Of a stretch of 64,000 bases of DNA, positions 44,718 through 52,926 are shown in pieces. The position numbers were made by a program, and so were the translations under genes. The DNA comes from an uncultured Corynebacterium sp. (lineage in GTDB: Bacteria > Actinomycetota > Actinomycetes > Mycobacteriales > Mycobacteriaceae). Location: positions 248,001 through 312,000 of the forward strand of contig CALUCD010000001.1 in the NCBI GenBank assembly GCA_943914465.1. Direction: 5' to 3'. The notes under the pieces are model-generated. The model ran no database searches. It was not told where the DNA came from and saw only the letters and a program-made list of their open reading frames with translations. Within the stretch, counting starts at the first letter, position 1. Each line of letters opens with the position of its first letter.

Positions 44718-44762
44718 CGCGGTGGGGCGTGCGCGTGGGGCGCGGTGGGGCGTGCGCGTGGG
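44718..44762. repeat. 23-bp tandem repeat with GTGGG boxes
   Basis: A GC-rich 23-bp unit (CGCGGTGGGGCG then TGCGCGTGGGG) is repeated twice at 44718-44740 and 44741-44762. With the adjacent AAAGTGGG, plus-strand GTGGG occurs at 44722, 44735, 44745, 44758 and 44768, spaced 13, 10, 13 and 10 bases. The gap 44541-44812 holds no gene that I can support. Confidence 0.65.
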
Positions 44763-44812
44763 AGAAAGTGGGAACGCCCCTTTTGGCAGTTGGCGCACGG
44801 AAAATGGGGCGC

Positions 44813-44848
44813 GAAAAAGCGCCCTCCTCGGAAACGAGGAAGGCGCTT
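44813..44848 (-). terminator. Intrinsic terminator of the DUF3040 gene
   Basis: On the minus strand a strong stem (AGCGCCTTCCTCG with CGAGGAGGGCGCT, 44847-44835 and 44830-44818, one weak pair) with a TTTC loop is followed by TTTTT. It lies 37 bases after the DUF3040 stop and insulates the mraZ promoter region. Confidence 0.85.
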
Positions 44849-44884
44849 AGCGGTGTAAAGGCTGCCGGAGCGCTCGTGGGCGCA

Positions 44885-45277
44885 CTACGGGCGGTCCTCG
44901 AAGCGGCGGCGGAAGTTCTCCTCCATCGTGGCGCTGCGCTGCGAGCGAGGACGTGGGGTCTGTGTTCCAAATGAAGGCTGTACCGCTGGAGTTGCCGGGG
45001 TGCGCAGCGCCATGATTCCGCCGAGCATCATGACACCGAAGCCCACTAGGCTGATTACGACCGCCCACATGTTGAGCGAAGCAAGAGCGACACCGCCGAT
45101 GAGGAGCACGAGCCCGAACACGAGCAATGCCGCGCTGCGCATTGTCACCTTTCCGGTGGCGGCGGATGGGCCAAAACCGGTCGGTTGGGTGACACTGCTA
45201 CCGAATTTGGGGTCCTCTGCGAGGAGCGACTGCTCAATCTCGCGGAGCGCGCGCTGTTCTTGCTCAGAAAGGGACAC
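44885..45277 (-). CDS. DUF3040 membrane protein
   Basis: A 130-residue protein starting MSLSEQEQRALREIEQSLLAEDPKF, the hallmark of the actinobacterial DUF3040 family. Two membrane spans (about 47-66 and 70-90) follow, then an Arg/Pro-rich tail. The start is the GTG at 45277 with GGAG eight bases upstream. Members lie beside mraZ in mycobacteria and corynebacteria; their function is unknown, and the position suggests an envelope or division link. It ends in its own terminator. Confidence 0.85.
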   Translation of the reverse strand: MSLSEQEQRALREIEQSLLAEDPKFGSSVTQPTGFGPSAATGKVTMRSAALLVFGLVLLIGGVALASLNMWAVVISLVGFGVMMLGGIMALRTPATPAVQPSFGTQTPRPRSQRSATMEENFRRRFEDRP

Positions 45278-45372
45278 GAAATCTACTCCACAGCTTCCAA
45301 AGCGGACGATGTTTTTATGACAACGGCTATCGTAGCCGGTTTGTTCCCACAAAAAACATCGCTGCGGAACAC

Positions 45373-45807
45373 TTACGCTGCGGTAGGCACCTGCCCCGGG
45401 TGCACCTCGAAGTAGAACGCCTTCGTTGCATCCAGCAAGCGTTGGACGATTACCGGATCGGGCCGCTGGTCAACGCCTGATGCAACCCGGCCGCGTTGGC
45501 GAGAAAATGTCTGAAACCGTGCCGCCCACCGCTCTCCCTGGGCTCCGGTTAACGCCAGCTTGTCCCAGGCACTGGTCGGCAGACGTTTACGTTTCCTCAG
45601 CACGTCTGACTCAGCGTTGACCGCCCCCGCAATCCGCAACGCGGCGCGATACCCATACTCCATCGCCAAATCAACCGCCCCGCCGTTCATCTCACGGTCT
45701 GCCGCATCTAGCAGCTCCTCTGCCGCAGCCAGGAATGCATCGCGGCGCGACGGTTTCACGGCTGCGCCGTACGCCTTGCTGGTTGTTGCTGAAATAACGC
45801 TACTCAT
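45373..45807 (-). CDS. SAV_6107-like HEPN domain protein
   Basis: A 144-residue, mostly helical protein. The N-terminal half (about 20-60, RRDAFLAAAEELLDAADRE and AMEYGYRAALRIAGAV) looks like the HEPN-type four-helix fold of the SAV_6107 family. HEPN domains are often nucleases or nucleotide binders, but I see no R-X4-6-H nuclease motif, so no activity is claimed. GGGAGG precedes two tandem ATGs (45810, 45807). It is divergent from the GNAT gene, 154 bases apart, and conserved in this position in the genus. Confidence 0.6.
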   Translation of the reverse strand: MSSVISATTSKAYGAAVKPSRRDAFLAAAEELLDAADREMNGGAVDLAMEYGYRAALRIAGAVNAESDVLRKRKRLPTSAWDKLALTGAQGERWAARFQTFSRQRGRVASGVDQRPDPVIVQRLLDATKAFYFEVHPGQVPTAA

Positions 45808-45961
45808 CATTGACCTCCCTTCCCGATACGCCCACACTGTAGAACCCGCGTTCGACACGGCCGGGACGCTGATAGAACACACGTTCGGGTTTGATGCACT
45901 CAGCATTATTCGGTGGCGGAAAATAGTCACGCTACGGACAGTGTCGTGGTTAGGTGAGGGG

Positions 45962-46558
45962 GTGACAGTTGAAATTCGCAGGCTCAGCCCTGGTGAATAC
46001 TCCCTGCTCGTGCCCGAACTTGTCGATATCTATATCGCCGCGATGGGATATAGCCCCGCGATACGGGACCAACGGATCCGCGTGTGGCGAAGTGAAGTGC
46101 GTTGGCCAGGGTTCACGGCGATCGCGGCGATCTCCGCCGATCGAGTGGTGGGCGTGGCGTACGGGTTTCTTGGCAGTCGGGATCGTTGGTGGGACCGGCA
46201 ACTCCAACGCAGCATGCGCGGATCCGGGGGTATCACCGAAGAGCGCCAAGCGATCCTGAATAGCTACTTCGAGGTAGCGGAGATCCATGTTCTTCCTGCC
46301 CGGCAAGGAGAAGGAATCGGCGCAACCCTGCTGACCGAGCTTCTTCAGTTAGTCCCGGCAGAGTGGGCGTTGCTGTCTACCCCAGAGGTCCCTGGGGAAG
46401 CGAACAACGCCTTTTCACTCTACCGAAAGTACGGTTTTGCAGACATCGCCCGAGGGTTTCTTTACCCAGGGGACCACCGCCCATTTGCCATTCTGGGCCG
46501 GCCGCTTCCTCTCCAAACACCAGCGGCACCAGGGGTGGAAAGCTCCGGTCATGAGTAG
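45962..46558 (+). CDS. GNAT family N-acetyltransferase
   Basis: A 198-residue GNAT protein. The acetyl-CoA pyrophosphate loop is PARQGEGIGATLL (about residues 110-122), preceded by the beta-4 strand AEIHVL and followed by NAFSLYRKYGFADIARGF. The substrate is unknown. The start is the GTG at 45962; an upstream GTG is possible, and the frame continues upstream without evidence of coding. An equivalent GNAT gene lies between mraZ and idsA in mycobacteria. The C-terminal 20 residues are Pro/Gly-rich. Confidence 0.85.
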   Translation: MTVEIRRLSPGEYSLLVPELVDIYIAAMGYSPAIRDQRIRVWRSEVRWPGFTAIAAISADRVVGVAYGFLGSRDRWWDRQLQRSMRGSGGITEERQAILNSYFEVAEIHVLPARQGEGIGATLLTELLQLVPAEWALLSTPEVPGEANNAFSLYRKYGFADIARGFLYPGDHRPFAILGRPLPLQTPAAPGVESSGHE

Positions 46559-46647
46559 GGTTGGGTCGGTGCCCTTAGTGCATACAGCGCACACACCAGC
46601 TCGTTGCTGACCCAACGGGCTGGTCCTCGATTGTCGAAGGAGCCTTC

Positions 46648-47739
46648 TTGGATCACAATGGTGTTGATGTTCAGCGCGTCCGTGAGGCGGTAGCAGACAA
46701 CCTCACTCAATTTTTGGCTGCGCGTGATCCAGAGGTGGCCAAGCTAGGTTCCGCGTTCAGTGATGCCGTTGAACAGCTCGAACGCTTCGTCCTTGGCGGG
46801 GGTAAGCGAGTTCGCCCAATCTACGGGTGGACGGGGTTCGTTGGAGGTGGCGGGCTTAGCGCGGGTGGTGAAGAACCAGATGCAGTGTTGCGGGCGATGA
46901 GTTCGCTTGAGTTCATCCAAGCGTGCGCGCTGATTCACGACGATCTCATTGACGCATCTGACACCCGCCGCGGCCACCCCACCGTGCACCGGGCCGTTGA
47001 AGCCATGCATCGTGAGCGGGGTTACAGCGGTGACGCAGCCGCGTTCGGCCAGCACCAGGCTCTCCTCATTGGCGACCTCGCCCTTGCATGGGCTGATGAC
47101 ATGTGGCGTCGCTCAGGCGTATCAACTGCGGCCCTGGAACGCGCCGAAGAGCCATGGCGTGGGATGCGCACAGAGGTCATCGGCGGGCAGATTCTCGACA
47201 TCATGCTCGAAGCGCAAGGCAGCGAATCAGTCGAGATGGCAGACCAGGTCAACCGGTTCAAAACTGCTGCGTACACCATCGAACGCCCCCTGCATCTCGG
47301 GGCGGCACTTGCGGGTGCGTCCCCAACCACCATCGCAGCGTTTCGCGGGTACGGCCGAGACATCGGCATGGCTTTCCAGCTTCGCGACGATTTCCTCGGC
47401 GTGTTCGGCGACTCCGCCGTCACCGGCAAGCCTGCCGGCGACGACATCCGTGAAGGCAAACGCACCGTGTTGTATGCAACTGCGCTATCCCTCCTCGACG
47501 CGAAGAACCCTTCCAGCGCAGCGGAGCTGCGGGCAGGCATCGGCGTGGCAGCCCATCCGAATCAGGTCATGCGTCTCGCCGATCTCATCCGCGAATCTGG
47601 GGCTGTTGAAGCCGTGGAAGAAAAGATCTCTGAGCTGACTGCCTCAGGGCTCGCCCACTTGGAAGCAGCCGATATCAGCCCAGACGTCACCAAGGTACTC
47701 CGCAGCCTGGCCATCGCCTCCACTGAGCGGCGGATGTGA
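46648..47739 (+). CDS. idsA: Polyprenyl (geranylgeranyl) diphosphate synthase
   Basis: A 363-residue trans-prenyltransferase. The first Asp-rich motif is LIHDDLIDASD, with GGGKRVRP before it. The second is LRDDFLGVFGD, the form typical of actinobacterial GGPP synthases, followed by GKPAGDDIREGKRT. It makes C20 (or similar) prenyl diphosphates for menaquinone, carotenoids or polyprenols. AAGGAG lies five bases before the TTG at 46648, which fixes this unusual start. It overlaps mptA by a base or so. Confidence 0.93.
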   Translation: MDHNGVDVQRVREAVADNLTQFLAARDPEVAKLGSAFSDAVEQLERFVLGGGKRVRPIYGWTGFVGGGGLSAGGEEPDAVLRAMSSLEFIQACALIHDDLIDASDTRRGHPTVHRAVEAMHRERGYSGDAAAFGQHQALLIGDLALAWADDMWRRSGVSTAALERAEEPWRGMRTEVIGGQILDIMLEAQGSESVEMADQVNRFKTAAYTIERPLHLGAALAGASPTTIAAFRGYGRDIGMAFQLRDDFLGVFGDSAVTGKPAGDDIREGKRTVLYATALSLLDAKNPSSAAELRAGIGVAAHPNQVMRLADLIRESGAVEAVEEKISELTASGLAHLEAADISPDVTKVLRSLAIASTERRM

Positions 47740-49307
47740 TGCGCCGTTCAATCGCACGCTGCCCAGTCGCACTTGGCATCGCCGGATCAGCAGCGATCGC
47801 GATCGGTTCGTATGGGGCTGGCGCGACTCGTTACCGCGGCGGGCTCATGGAGAACGCCGGTCTGAAGTTTCTGACTTTTGGACACGGGCGCGCTCTGATG
47901 GAAATCCTGCTCACCGCAGGTGTGGTCGCGCTGGTTGTTGCCTGGCTCGCTGTCGGGCGGATGCGCCTGACAGGTGCCCAAATGCGGCACGTCACGTGGC
48001 TGTGGGCCAGCCCGCTCGCGTTAAGCGCACCCATCATGTCCAGGGACGTCTACTCGTACCTCGTCCAAGGCGCGATGCATCGCGATGGTGTCGACCCGTA
48101 TGTCTACGGTCCCGCGGCCAATCCAGGAACCTACCTGTGGGAGGTCTCGCACGATTGGCGTAACACCACCACCCCATACGGACCGCTGCATCTGTGGCTC
48201 GGCAGAGCCGTCACCAGCATCACCGGCGAGAATGTCACTGCAGGGGTGGTGGCATTTCGGCTGTTCGCGCTGGCAGGCTTCGCGCTCATCGTGTGGTCCC
48301 TGCCGCGGATTGCGGCATCCTTAGGGTCAAGCCCCTCCTTCGCGCTGTGGCTCGGCGCTGCAAATCCGGTGGTGCTCCTCCACCTCATTGGCGGCATGCA
48401 TAACGAGGCCCTCATGGTGGGGTTGGTCAGCCTCGGCCTTGTCATCCTGCTTTCAGTCCAAGACTCGTCGTCCCCCACCGGCTCGAAGGGTATGGAGGCA
48501 ATAGCGATCACCGCCGCGGTAGCGCTGATTGCATTGGCCGTGTCGTTGAAGGCGACCGCTGCGATTGTGCTTCCGTTTGCGGTGTGGATGATCTTCGACC
48601 GTCTTCGCCGCCGCGGCAGCACTGGCGGCACCGTGCGCGTGGCCGGCCTGTTTATCGCCGCAGGAGCATGGGCGCTCAGCGTAACCGTGGCCGTTATTCA
48701 TCTCGTGACTGTTGCGTCCGGGTCAAATTGGGGTTGGGTCGCTGCAGTTTCCGGCAATACTAAGGTGGTCAATCCGCTTGCCGCGCCCACCCTGGTTGCT
48801 GAACTTGTCACACCATTGGTCCAACTCTTCGAGCCCACGTTCCGCTTCAATGCCGCTCTCGGCGCCACGCGCACAGTGTTCTCATTGGTCATGCTCGCTG
48901 GTCTGATCGCGTCATGGTGGCTGTTTCGGCCAGCTCCTTACCGCGAGCTCGAAGCAAATGACAGCCGTGCCCTCACCGGTGCAGCCGCCGCCTACGCCGT
49001 CGCGTTCACCGCCAATGCGGTCACGTTGCCCTGGTACTACGTGTCTTTACTCACCCTGTCGGGCGTTGTGCACGCACCACGATGGGCTCAACAAGTGCTG
49101 GTAGCCGTATCAACTTTAATCGCGCTAGCCTTTCTCGGCGGGGGAAACCACCGGCTCTACGACCCGTGGTTCCTGCTCGCCGCCCCGATCATCGGAGCTT
49201 GGGCCGCGGCTAAAACGCCATTGCCTGAGCGCGGCGGATTACTTCGCGAGCCCGGTGACCATGCAGCGCATCAATCGGGCGACCTGGCAGTGACTCATCA
49301 GGGGTGA
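47739..49307 (+). CDS. mptA: Alpha-1,6-mannosyltransferase (lipomannan core, MptA type)
   Basis: A 522-residue GT-C glycosyltransferase with about 12 membrane spans. The extracytoplasmic loop SAPIMSRDVYSYLVQG near residues 85-100 carries the acidic catalytic residue expected of polyprenyl-phosphomannose enzymes. In C. glutamicum MptA extends the alpha-1,6-mannan of lipomannan. The ATG at 47739 overlaps the idsA stop (a GTG lies one codon earlier), so the pair is coupled. Its last 98 bases overlap the convergent Rv2175c-like gene. Confidence 0.9.
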   Translation: MRRSIARCPVALGIAGSAAIAIGSYGAGATRYRGGLMENAGLKFLTFGHGRALMEILLTAGVVALVVAWLAVGRMRLTGAQMRHVTWLWASPLALSAPIMSRDVYSYLVQGAMHRDGVDPYVYGPAANPGTYLWEVSHDWRNTTTPYGPLHLWLGRAVTSITGENVTAGVVAFRLFALAGFALIVWSLPRIAASLGSSPSFALWLGAANPVVLLHLIGGMHNEALMVGLVSLGLVILLSVQDSSSPTGSKGMEAIAITAAVALIALAVSLKATAAIVLPFAVWMIFDRLRRRGSTGGTVRVAGLFIAAGAWALSVTVAVIHLVTVASGSNWGWVAAVSGNTKVVNPLAAPTLVAELVTPLVQLFEPTFRFNAALGATRTVFSLVMLAGLIASWWLFRPAPYRELEANDSRALTGAAAAYAVAFTANAVTLPWYYVSLLTLSGVVHAPRWAQQVLVAVSTLIALAFLGGGNHRLYDPWFLLAAPIIGAWAAAKTPLPERGGLLREPGDHAAHQSGDLAVTHQG

Positions 49308-49584
49308 AAAGGTAAGACAAGATTTCATCAGCTGCAAAGCCGCCGTCGAGAAGCACTGTGATTGCTCCACCCACAAACTTCGACAGCTCTCCGTCCCCTA
49401 ACAGCCGCGCGGGAATGCACTTGACCCCGTCTTTGCGATAGATCACGAGCTTGCCCGCGTTGACAATATCGTGCACTCGGGTCACTGGAACACCAAGTAT
49501 GTCGGCGACGTCCGGAAGTGTGAGAAGCTCCTCACCTTCAAGAAGCGTCTCAAGCGTCTGTTGCTGCTGATGCGAGGTTGTCAC
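49210..49584 (-). CDS. Rv2175c-like winged-helix DNA-binding protein
   Basis: A 124-residue protein. A helix-turn-helix (LTLPDVADILGVPVTRVHDI, about 22-41) is followed by a wing-like segment (LVIYRKDGVKCIPARLL) and a conserved C-terminal helix (ALHGHRAREVIRRAQAMAF). In M. tuberculosis Rv2175c binds DNA and is a substrate of PknL; the adjacent pknL here keeps that pairing. The GTG at 49584 has no Shine-Dalgarno sequence, but TACACT lies eight bases upstream. The 3' end overlaps mptA. Confidence 0.9.
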   Translation of the reverse strand: MTTSHQQQQTLETLLEGEELLTLPDVADILGVPVTRVHDIVNAGKLVIYRKDGVKCIPARLLGDGELSKFVGGAITVLLDGGFAADEILSYLFTPDESLPGRPIDALHGHRAREVIRRAQAMAF

Positions 49585-49651
49585 ACCACCAAAGTGTAGT
49601 GAGTGTAGTGCGGTGGTGGCTATCCTCGCGCGGGGTGACCATACTAGATGC
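49585..49651. promoter_or_regulatory. Divergent control region of Rv2175c-like gene and pknL
   Basis: Only 67 bases separate the start codons. AGTGTAGTG is repeated in tandem (49593-49601 and 49602-49610) inside an outer inverted repeat CACCACC (49584-49590) and GGTGGTG (49612-49618). TACACT on the minus strand and CATACT on the plus strand lie six to eight bases before the two start codons. A single protein could control both genes, perhaps the Rv2175c-like protein. Confidence 0.5.
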
Positions 49652-50911
49652 ATGCAATTAGCAGCGGGAGACCAGCTCGAAGACCGGTATGTCATCGACC
49701 GCCCTATCGCGCGCGGCGGCATGGCGACGGTTTATCGCTGCGTTGACACGCGTCTCGGACGCGAAGTGGCCGCCAAAGTCATGCACGAGCAGTACGTACA
49801 CGACCCGGTGTTTCGTGACCGTTTTCGGCGCGAAGCGCGAGCCATGGCTCAACTGAGCCACCCGAACCTCGTCAACGTCTACGACTTCTCAGCACAGGGT
49901 GAGACAATCTACCTGATCATGGAATTGATCACCGGTGGGACACTGCGCGAACTGTTGAACGAGCGGGGCCCAATGCCACCGCACGCAGCCAATGCGGTGA
50001 TGCGAGGGATGCTGACGGGTTTGTCTGTGGCACATGCCAAGGGCATGATTCACCGCGATATCAAACCCGACAACGTCCTCATTGACTCGGATCACCGTGT
50101 GAAGCTCGCCGACTTCGGTCTCGTCCGGGCAGCAGCCGAAGCCAGCCACTCCAGCGATCAAATCGTGGGCACCGTGTCCTACCTCTCGCCAGAGCAGGTT
50201 GACGGCTCACCCATGACGCATGCGTCCGACGTGTACTCCGCCGGCATCGTGCTGTTCGAGCTACTGACCGGCCACACACCATTTTCGGGCGACACTCCCC
50301 TGGCGCACGCATACGCGCGCATTCACGCTGATGTGCCTGCACCATCACAGTTCATCGACGGGGTGCCCAAGCTCTTCGACGAGCTCGTAGCAACCGCCAC
50401 TGCCCGCCAGCCAGCGGATCGGTTCCGGGATGCAAAAGAGTTTCTCACCGCGCTTGACGACGTCGCACAAGCGCTTGCCCTGCCCAATTACACCGTTCCG
50501 GTGCCGCAGAACTCGGCCGCACACCGGGCAGCGGCAGAGCCAACAGACCTACGCGATGTTGGCGGCGAGAGCGATGAGACCACAGCGACTCACGACAACC
50601 CAGCAGCAGCCCCTGCCCGCATCGACACAGTAGAGACAGCCGCGGTTCAGACAGACACAGCCATGCATCCGAACCCGGGCGTCTACCCCGTGCCAGCGAC
50701 GCACGAGCCGGTGCAGCCGGGGGTTCGACCTCAGCCACAGCTGCCACAGGAGCCACGGAAGCCTCGCGTCTCGCCTGTTACTAACCGCCGCGGCGCTGGC
50801 TTCGCGGTGTTCGTCGCGTTGGCGCTGGTGATCACCGCCGGGGTTGCCATCGGCGGATGGTGGTTCGGCTCGGGTTTGTATGGCACACTGCCACCACTCA
50901 TCGCCGGCTAG
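49652..50911 (+). CDS. pknL: Serine/threonine protein kinase PknL
   Basis: A 419-residue Hanks-type kinase. Gly-rich loop ARGGMATVY (20-28), ATP lysine K42, HRDIKPDN (134-141), DFG (154-156) and SPEQ in the activation segment are all present. A Pro/Thr/Ala-rich juxtamembrane linker (about 280-385) and one membrane span (about 390-412) end in a short tail. There is no PASTA or other sensor domain, as in PknL of the order. CATACT six bases upstream suggests a leaderless start at the ATG. Its probable substrate gene is divergent next to it. Confidence 0.93.
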   Translation: MQLAAGDQLEDRYVIDRPIARGGMATVYRCVDTRLGREVAAKVMHEQYVHDPVFRDRFRREARAMAQLSHPNLVNVYDFSAQGETIYLIMELITGGTLRELLNERGPMPPHAANAVMRGMLTGLSVAHAKGMIHRDIKPDNVLIDSDHRVKLADFGLVRAAAEASHSSDQIVGTVSYLSPEQVDGSPMTHASDVYSAGIVLFELLTGHTPFSGDTPLAHAYARIHADVPAPSQFIDGVPKLFDELVATATARQPADRFRDAKEFLTALDDVAQALALPNYTVPVPQNSAAHRAAAEPTDLRDVGGESDETTATHDNPAAAPARIDTVETAAVQTDTAMHPNPGVYPVPATHEPVQPGVRPQPQLPQEPRKPRVSPVTNRRGAGFAVFVALALVITAGVAIGGWWFGSGLYGTLPPLIAG

Positions 50912-50941
50912 TGGCCTTGTATTCCTAGTAGCCGTGTAGCC

Positions 50942-52330
50942 CTAGTAGCGCAGCATTTCTGCAACCAAGAACGCCAGCTCGAGCGCCTGCTCGGTATTCA
51001 GGCGTGGATCAACCGCGGACTCATACCGTCCCGGCAGGTCAACGTCCGTGATATCTCGCGCCCCGCCCAGGCACTCCGTGACGTTTTCGCCGGTCGCTTC
51101 CACGTGGATTCCGCCCGGGTGAGTGCCAAGCTCACGGTGCACTTCGAAAAACCCCTGGACCTCGTCGATGATTTTGTCGAAGTGGCGGGTCTTGTAGCCG
51201 TTAGATGCTGTGAATGTATTACCGTGCATCGGGTCCGACTGCCACACCACCTTATGACCGGACGCCTCCACTGCCTTCACGATGCCGGGCAGCACCGAGC
51301 GAATCTTGTCATGCCCCATGCGAGTGATCATGGTCAGCCGCCCCGGCTCACGGTGAGGGTCGATCGTATCGGCGTAGGTGACGGCTTCCTCAGGAGTCGT
51401 CGACGGCCCCAGCTTGATACCAACCGGGTTATCAATCAAGGCGGCGAAGCGAACATGGAAATCGTCGATGCCACGCGTGCGCTCGCCGACCCAGAGCTGG
51501 TGCGCCGACAGATCATAAAGCTTCGTTTCACCGCGTTCATTTTCCGCAAGGCGCAGCATGGCACGCTCATAATCCACCAGCAGAGCCTCGTGGGAGGCGT
51601 AGATCTCTGACGTGCGCAAATTCTCGTCGTTGACCCCACATGCGTCCATGAACGCCAGCGAGCGGGAAATTTCCCGGCCCAGCGCCTCGTACCGCGCCCC
51701 AGCCGGAGAACGGGCAACGAACTCGCGGTTCCAATCATTGATGTGATGCAAATCCGCGGTACCAGAGGTAACGAGCGCGCGCACCAAGTTCATCGCCGCC
51801 GAGGAGTTCGCATACGCCCGGATCATTCGTGCCGGGTCGTGCCGGCGGGCATCCTCAGTAGGCTCCACCCCATTGACAATGTCACCCCGGTAGTTAAGCA
51901 GACCGTTGTCATCGCGGTCCGAAGAGCGCGGTTTTGCGTATTGCCCCGCGATGCGGCCAATCTTGACCACGGGCAATGAGGCGCCATAGGTCATGACCGC
52001 AGCCATCTGAAGTAAGGTGCGAATATTCGCACGGATATGCGGCTCGGTGTTGGACTCAAATGTCTCAGCACAGTCCCCACCCTGGAGCATGAACGCCTTG
52101 CCTAACGCCACATCCGCCAGTTGGCGCTTCAGCTGCTCCACTTCTGGGGCAAGAACCACAGGCGGCACCGACTCCAGGACCTTGCGCACATAATTCGCTT
52201 GGTCGGGATCCCAGGACGGCTGTTGCTTTGCCTCGCGCGAGAGAACGTCATGCCACTTTTCGTTGAGATCTCCCGGCATGGGTGGAAGATCGGGCAGAAC
52301 CTCTTTCGGGATATCAATCGTCCAACTCAC
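50942..52330 (-). CDS. aroG: 3-deoxy-D-arabino-heptulosonate 7-phosphate synthase, class II
   Basis: A 462-residue class II DAHP synthase (plant-like), first enzyme of the shikimate pathway, which condenses PEP and erythrose 4-phosphate. LQGGDCAETF (about 81-90), RIAGQYAKPRS and the C-terminal GGIHVEATGENVTEC are family signatures and include metal-binding residues. The GTG at 52330 gives the N-terminus MSWTIDIP seen in homologues. TACAAC lies seven bases upstream, suggesting a leaderless message. Such enzymes are inhibited by aromatic amino acids and can bind chorismate mutase. Confidence 0.95.
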   Translation of the reverse strand: MSWTIDIPKEVLPDLPPMPGDLNEKWHDVLSREAKQQPSWDPDQANYVRKVLESVPPVVLAPEVEQLKRQLADVALGKAFMLQGGDCAETFESNTEPHIRANIRTLLQMAAVMTYGASLPVVKIGRIAGQYAKPRSSDRDDNGLLNYRGDIVNGVEPTEDARRHDPARMIRAYANSSAAMNLVRALVTSGTADLHHINDWNREFVARSPAGARYEALGREISRSLAFMDACGVNDENLRTSEIYASHEALLVDYERAMLRLAENERGETKLYDLSAHQLWVGERTRGIDDFHVRFAALIDNPVGIKLGPSTTPEEAVTYADTIDPHREPGRLTMITRMGHDKIRSVLPGIVKAVEASGHKVVWQSDPMHGNTFTASNGYKTRHFDKIIDEVQGFFEVHRELGTHPGGIHVEATGENVTECLGGARDITDVDLPGRYESAVDPRLNTEQALELAFLVAEMLRY

Positions 52331-52337
52331 AAACCTA

Positions 52338-52343
52338 GTTGTA
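52338..52343 (-). promoter_or_regulatory. Probable -10 element of aroG (leaderless)
   Basis: The minus strand reads TACAAC seven bases before the aroG GTG, with no ribosome site between. It matches four of six consensus bases. No tryptophan or tyrosine leader peptide is seen. Confidence 0.35.
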
Positions 52344-52387
52344 CCACGATCCACCAGCGCTAAGCGAAAGGGTCTACCAGCTAGATG

Positions 52388-52921
52388 TCAATAACCGGAA
52401 AGGCGATTCCGCCATGTGGAAACCCTTCCACCGCGGTCAAGTGGCAATGCGTGCGCGCAGACGCGGTACTTGTTCAGATTGTGGCGCGCGTCAACCAAGG
52501 CGTCATGATTGCCTGCAGGGATCTGCGGCAAGCGGGGCCTACCCGCCATCTCCCAATACTGCTTCAGCTCGCGGGTAAACCGGGGAACTTCCGGCGGAAG
52601 TTGGCGCATGTCCCCCCACAGCTGAGCAAGCACCACATGGTCGTACGCCCCCACCCAAGCCCACAGCTCGGGTTTGCTGCCACCCACAGTCAAAAACTCG
52701 AGCACCTCATCACGGATTGTGGCGCGTGATTTCCACGCCGCATTATCCGATCCGGGCAGCTTGCTCAGCACGTTCGTGCGGACCCACTCGTTCGCACTCG
52801 AAGCATCGAACTCACGAGAAACTGCATAGTACTCTCGCCCATCCTCAGCGACGATGCCGATCGAAACCAGCTCGATCGTGGATCCGTCCTCAATGAACTC
52901 TGTGTCGTAGAAGAACTTCAA
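52388..52921 (-). CDS. 3'-5' exoribonuclease (polyadenylate-specific type, Rv2179c family)
   Basis: A 177-residue DEDDh nuclease. The N-terminus MKFFYDTEFIEDG holds the first acidic pair (D6, E8), WAWVGAYDHV carries the middle Asp, and NHDALVDARHN near 150 the last His/Asp. The mycobacterial homologue degrades 3' RNA overhangs. The TTG at 52921 gives the conserved N-terminus, so longer starts are rejected. It begins five bases after the stop of the small membrane protein, so the two form a short operon. Confidence 0.85.
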   Translation of the reverse strand: MKFFYDTEFIEDGSTIELVSIGIVAEDGREYYAVSREFDASSANEWVRTNVLSKLPGSDNAAWKSRATIRDEVLEFLTVGGSKPELWAWVGAYDHVVLAQLWGDMRQLPPEVPRFTRELKQYWEMAGRPRLPQIPAGNHDALVDARHNLNKYRVCAHALPLDRGGRVSTWRNRLSGY

Positions 52922-52926
52922 CGTAA

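Noticed and set aside
44541..44812. Possible short genes in the mraZ upstream gap
   Set aside because: Short frames on both strands are GC-driven, lack ribosome sites, and overlap the tandem repeat.
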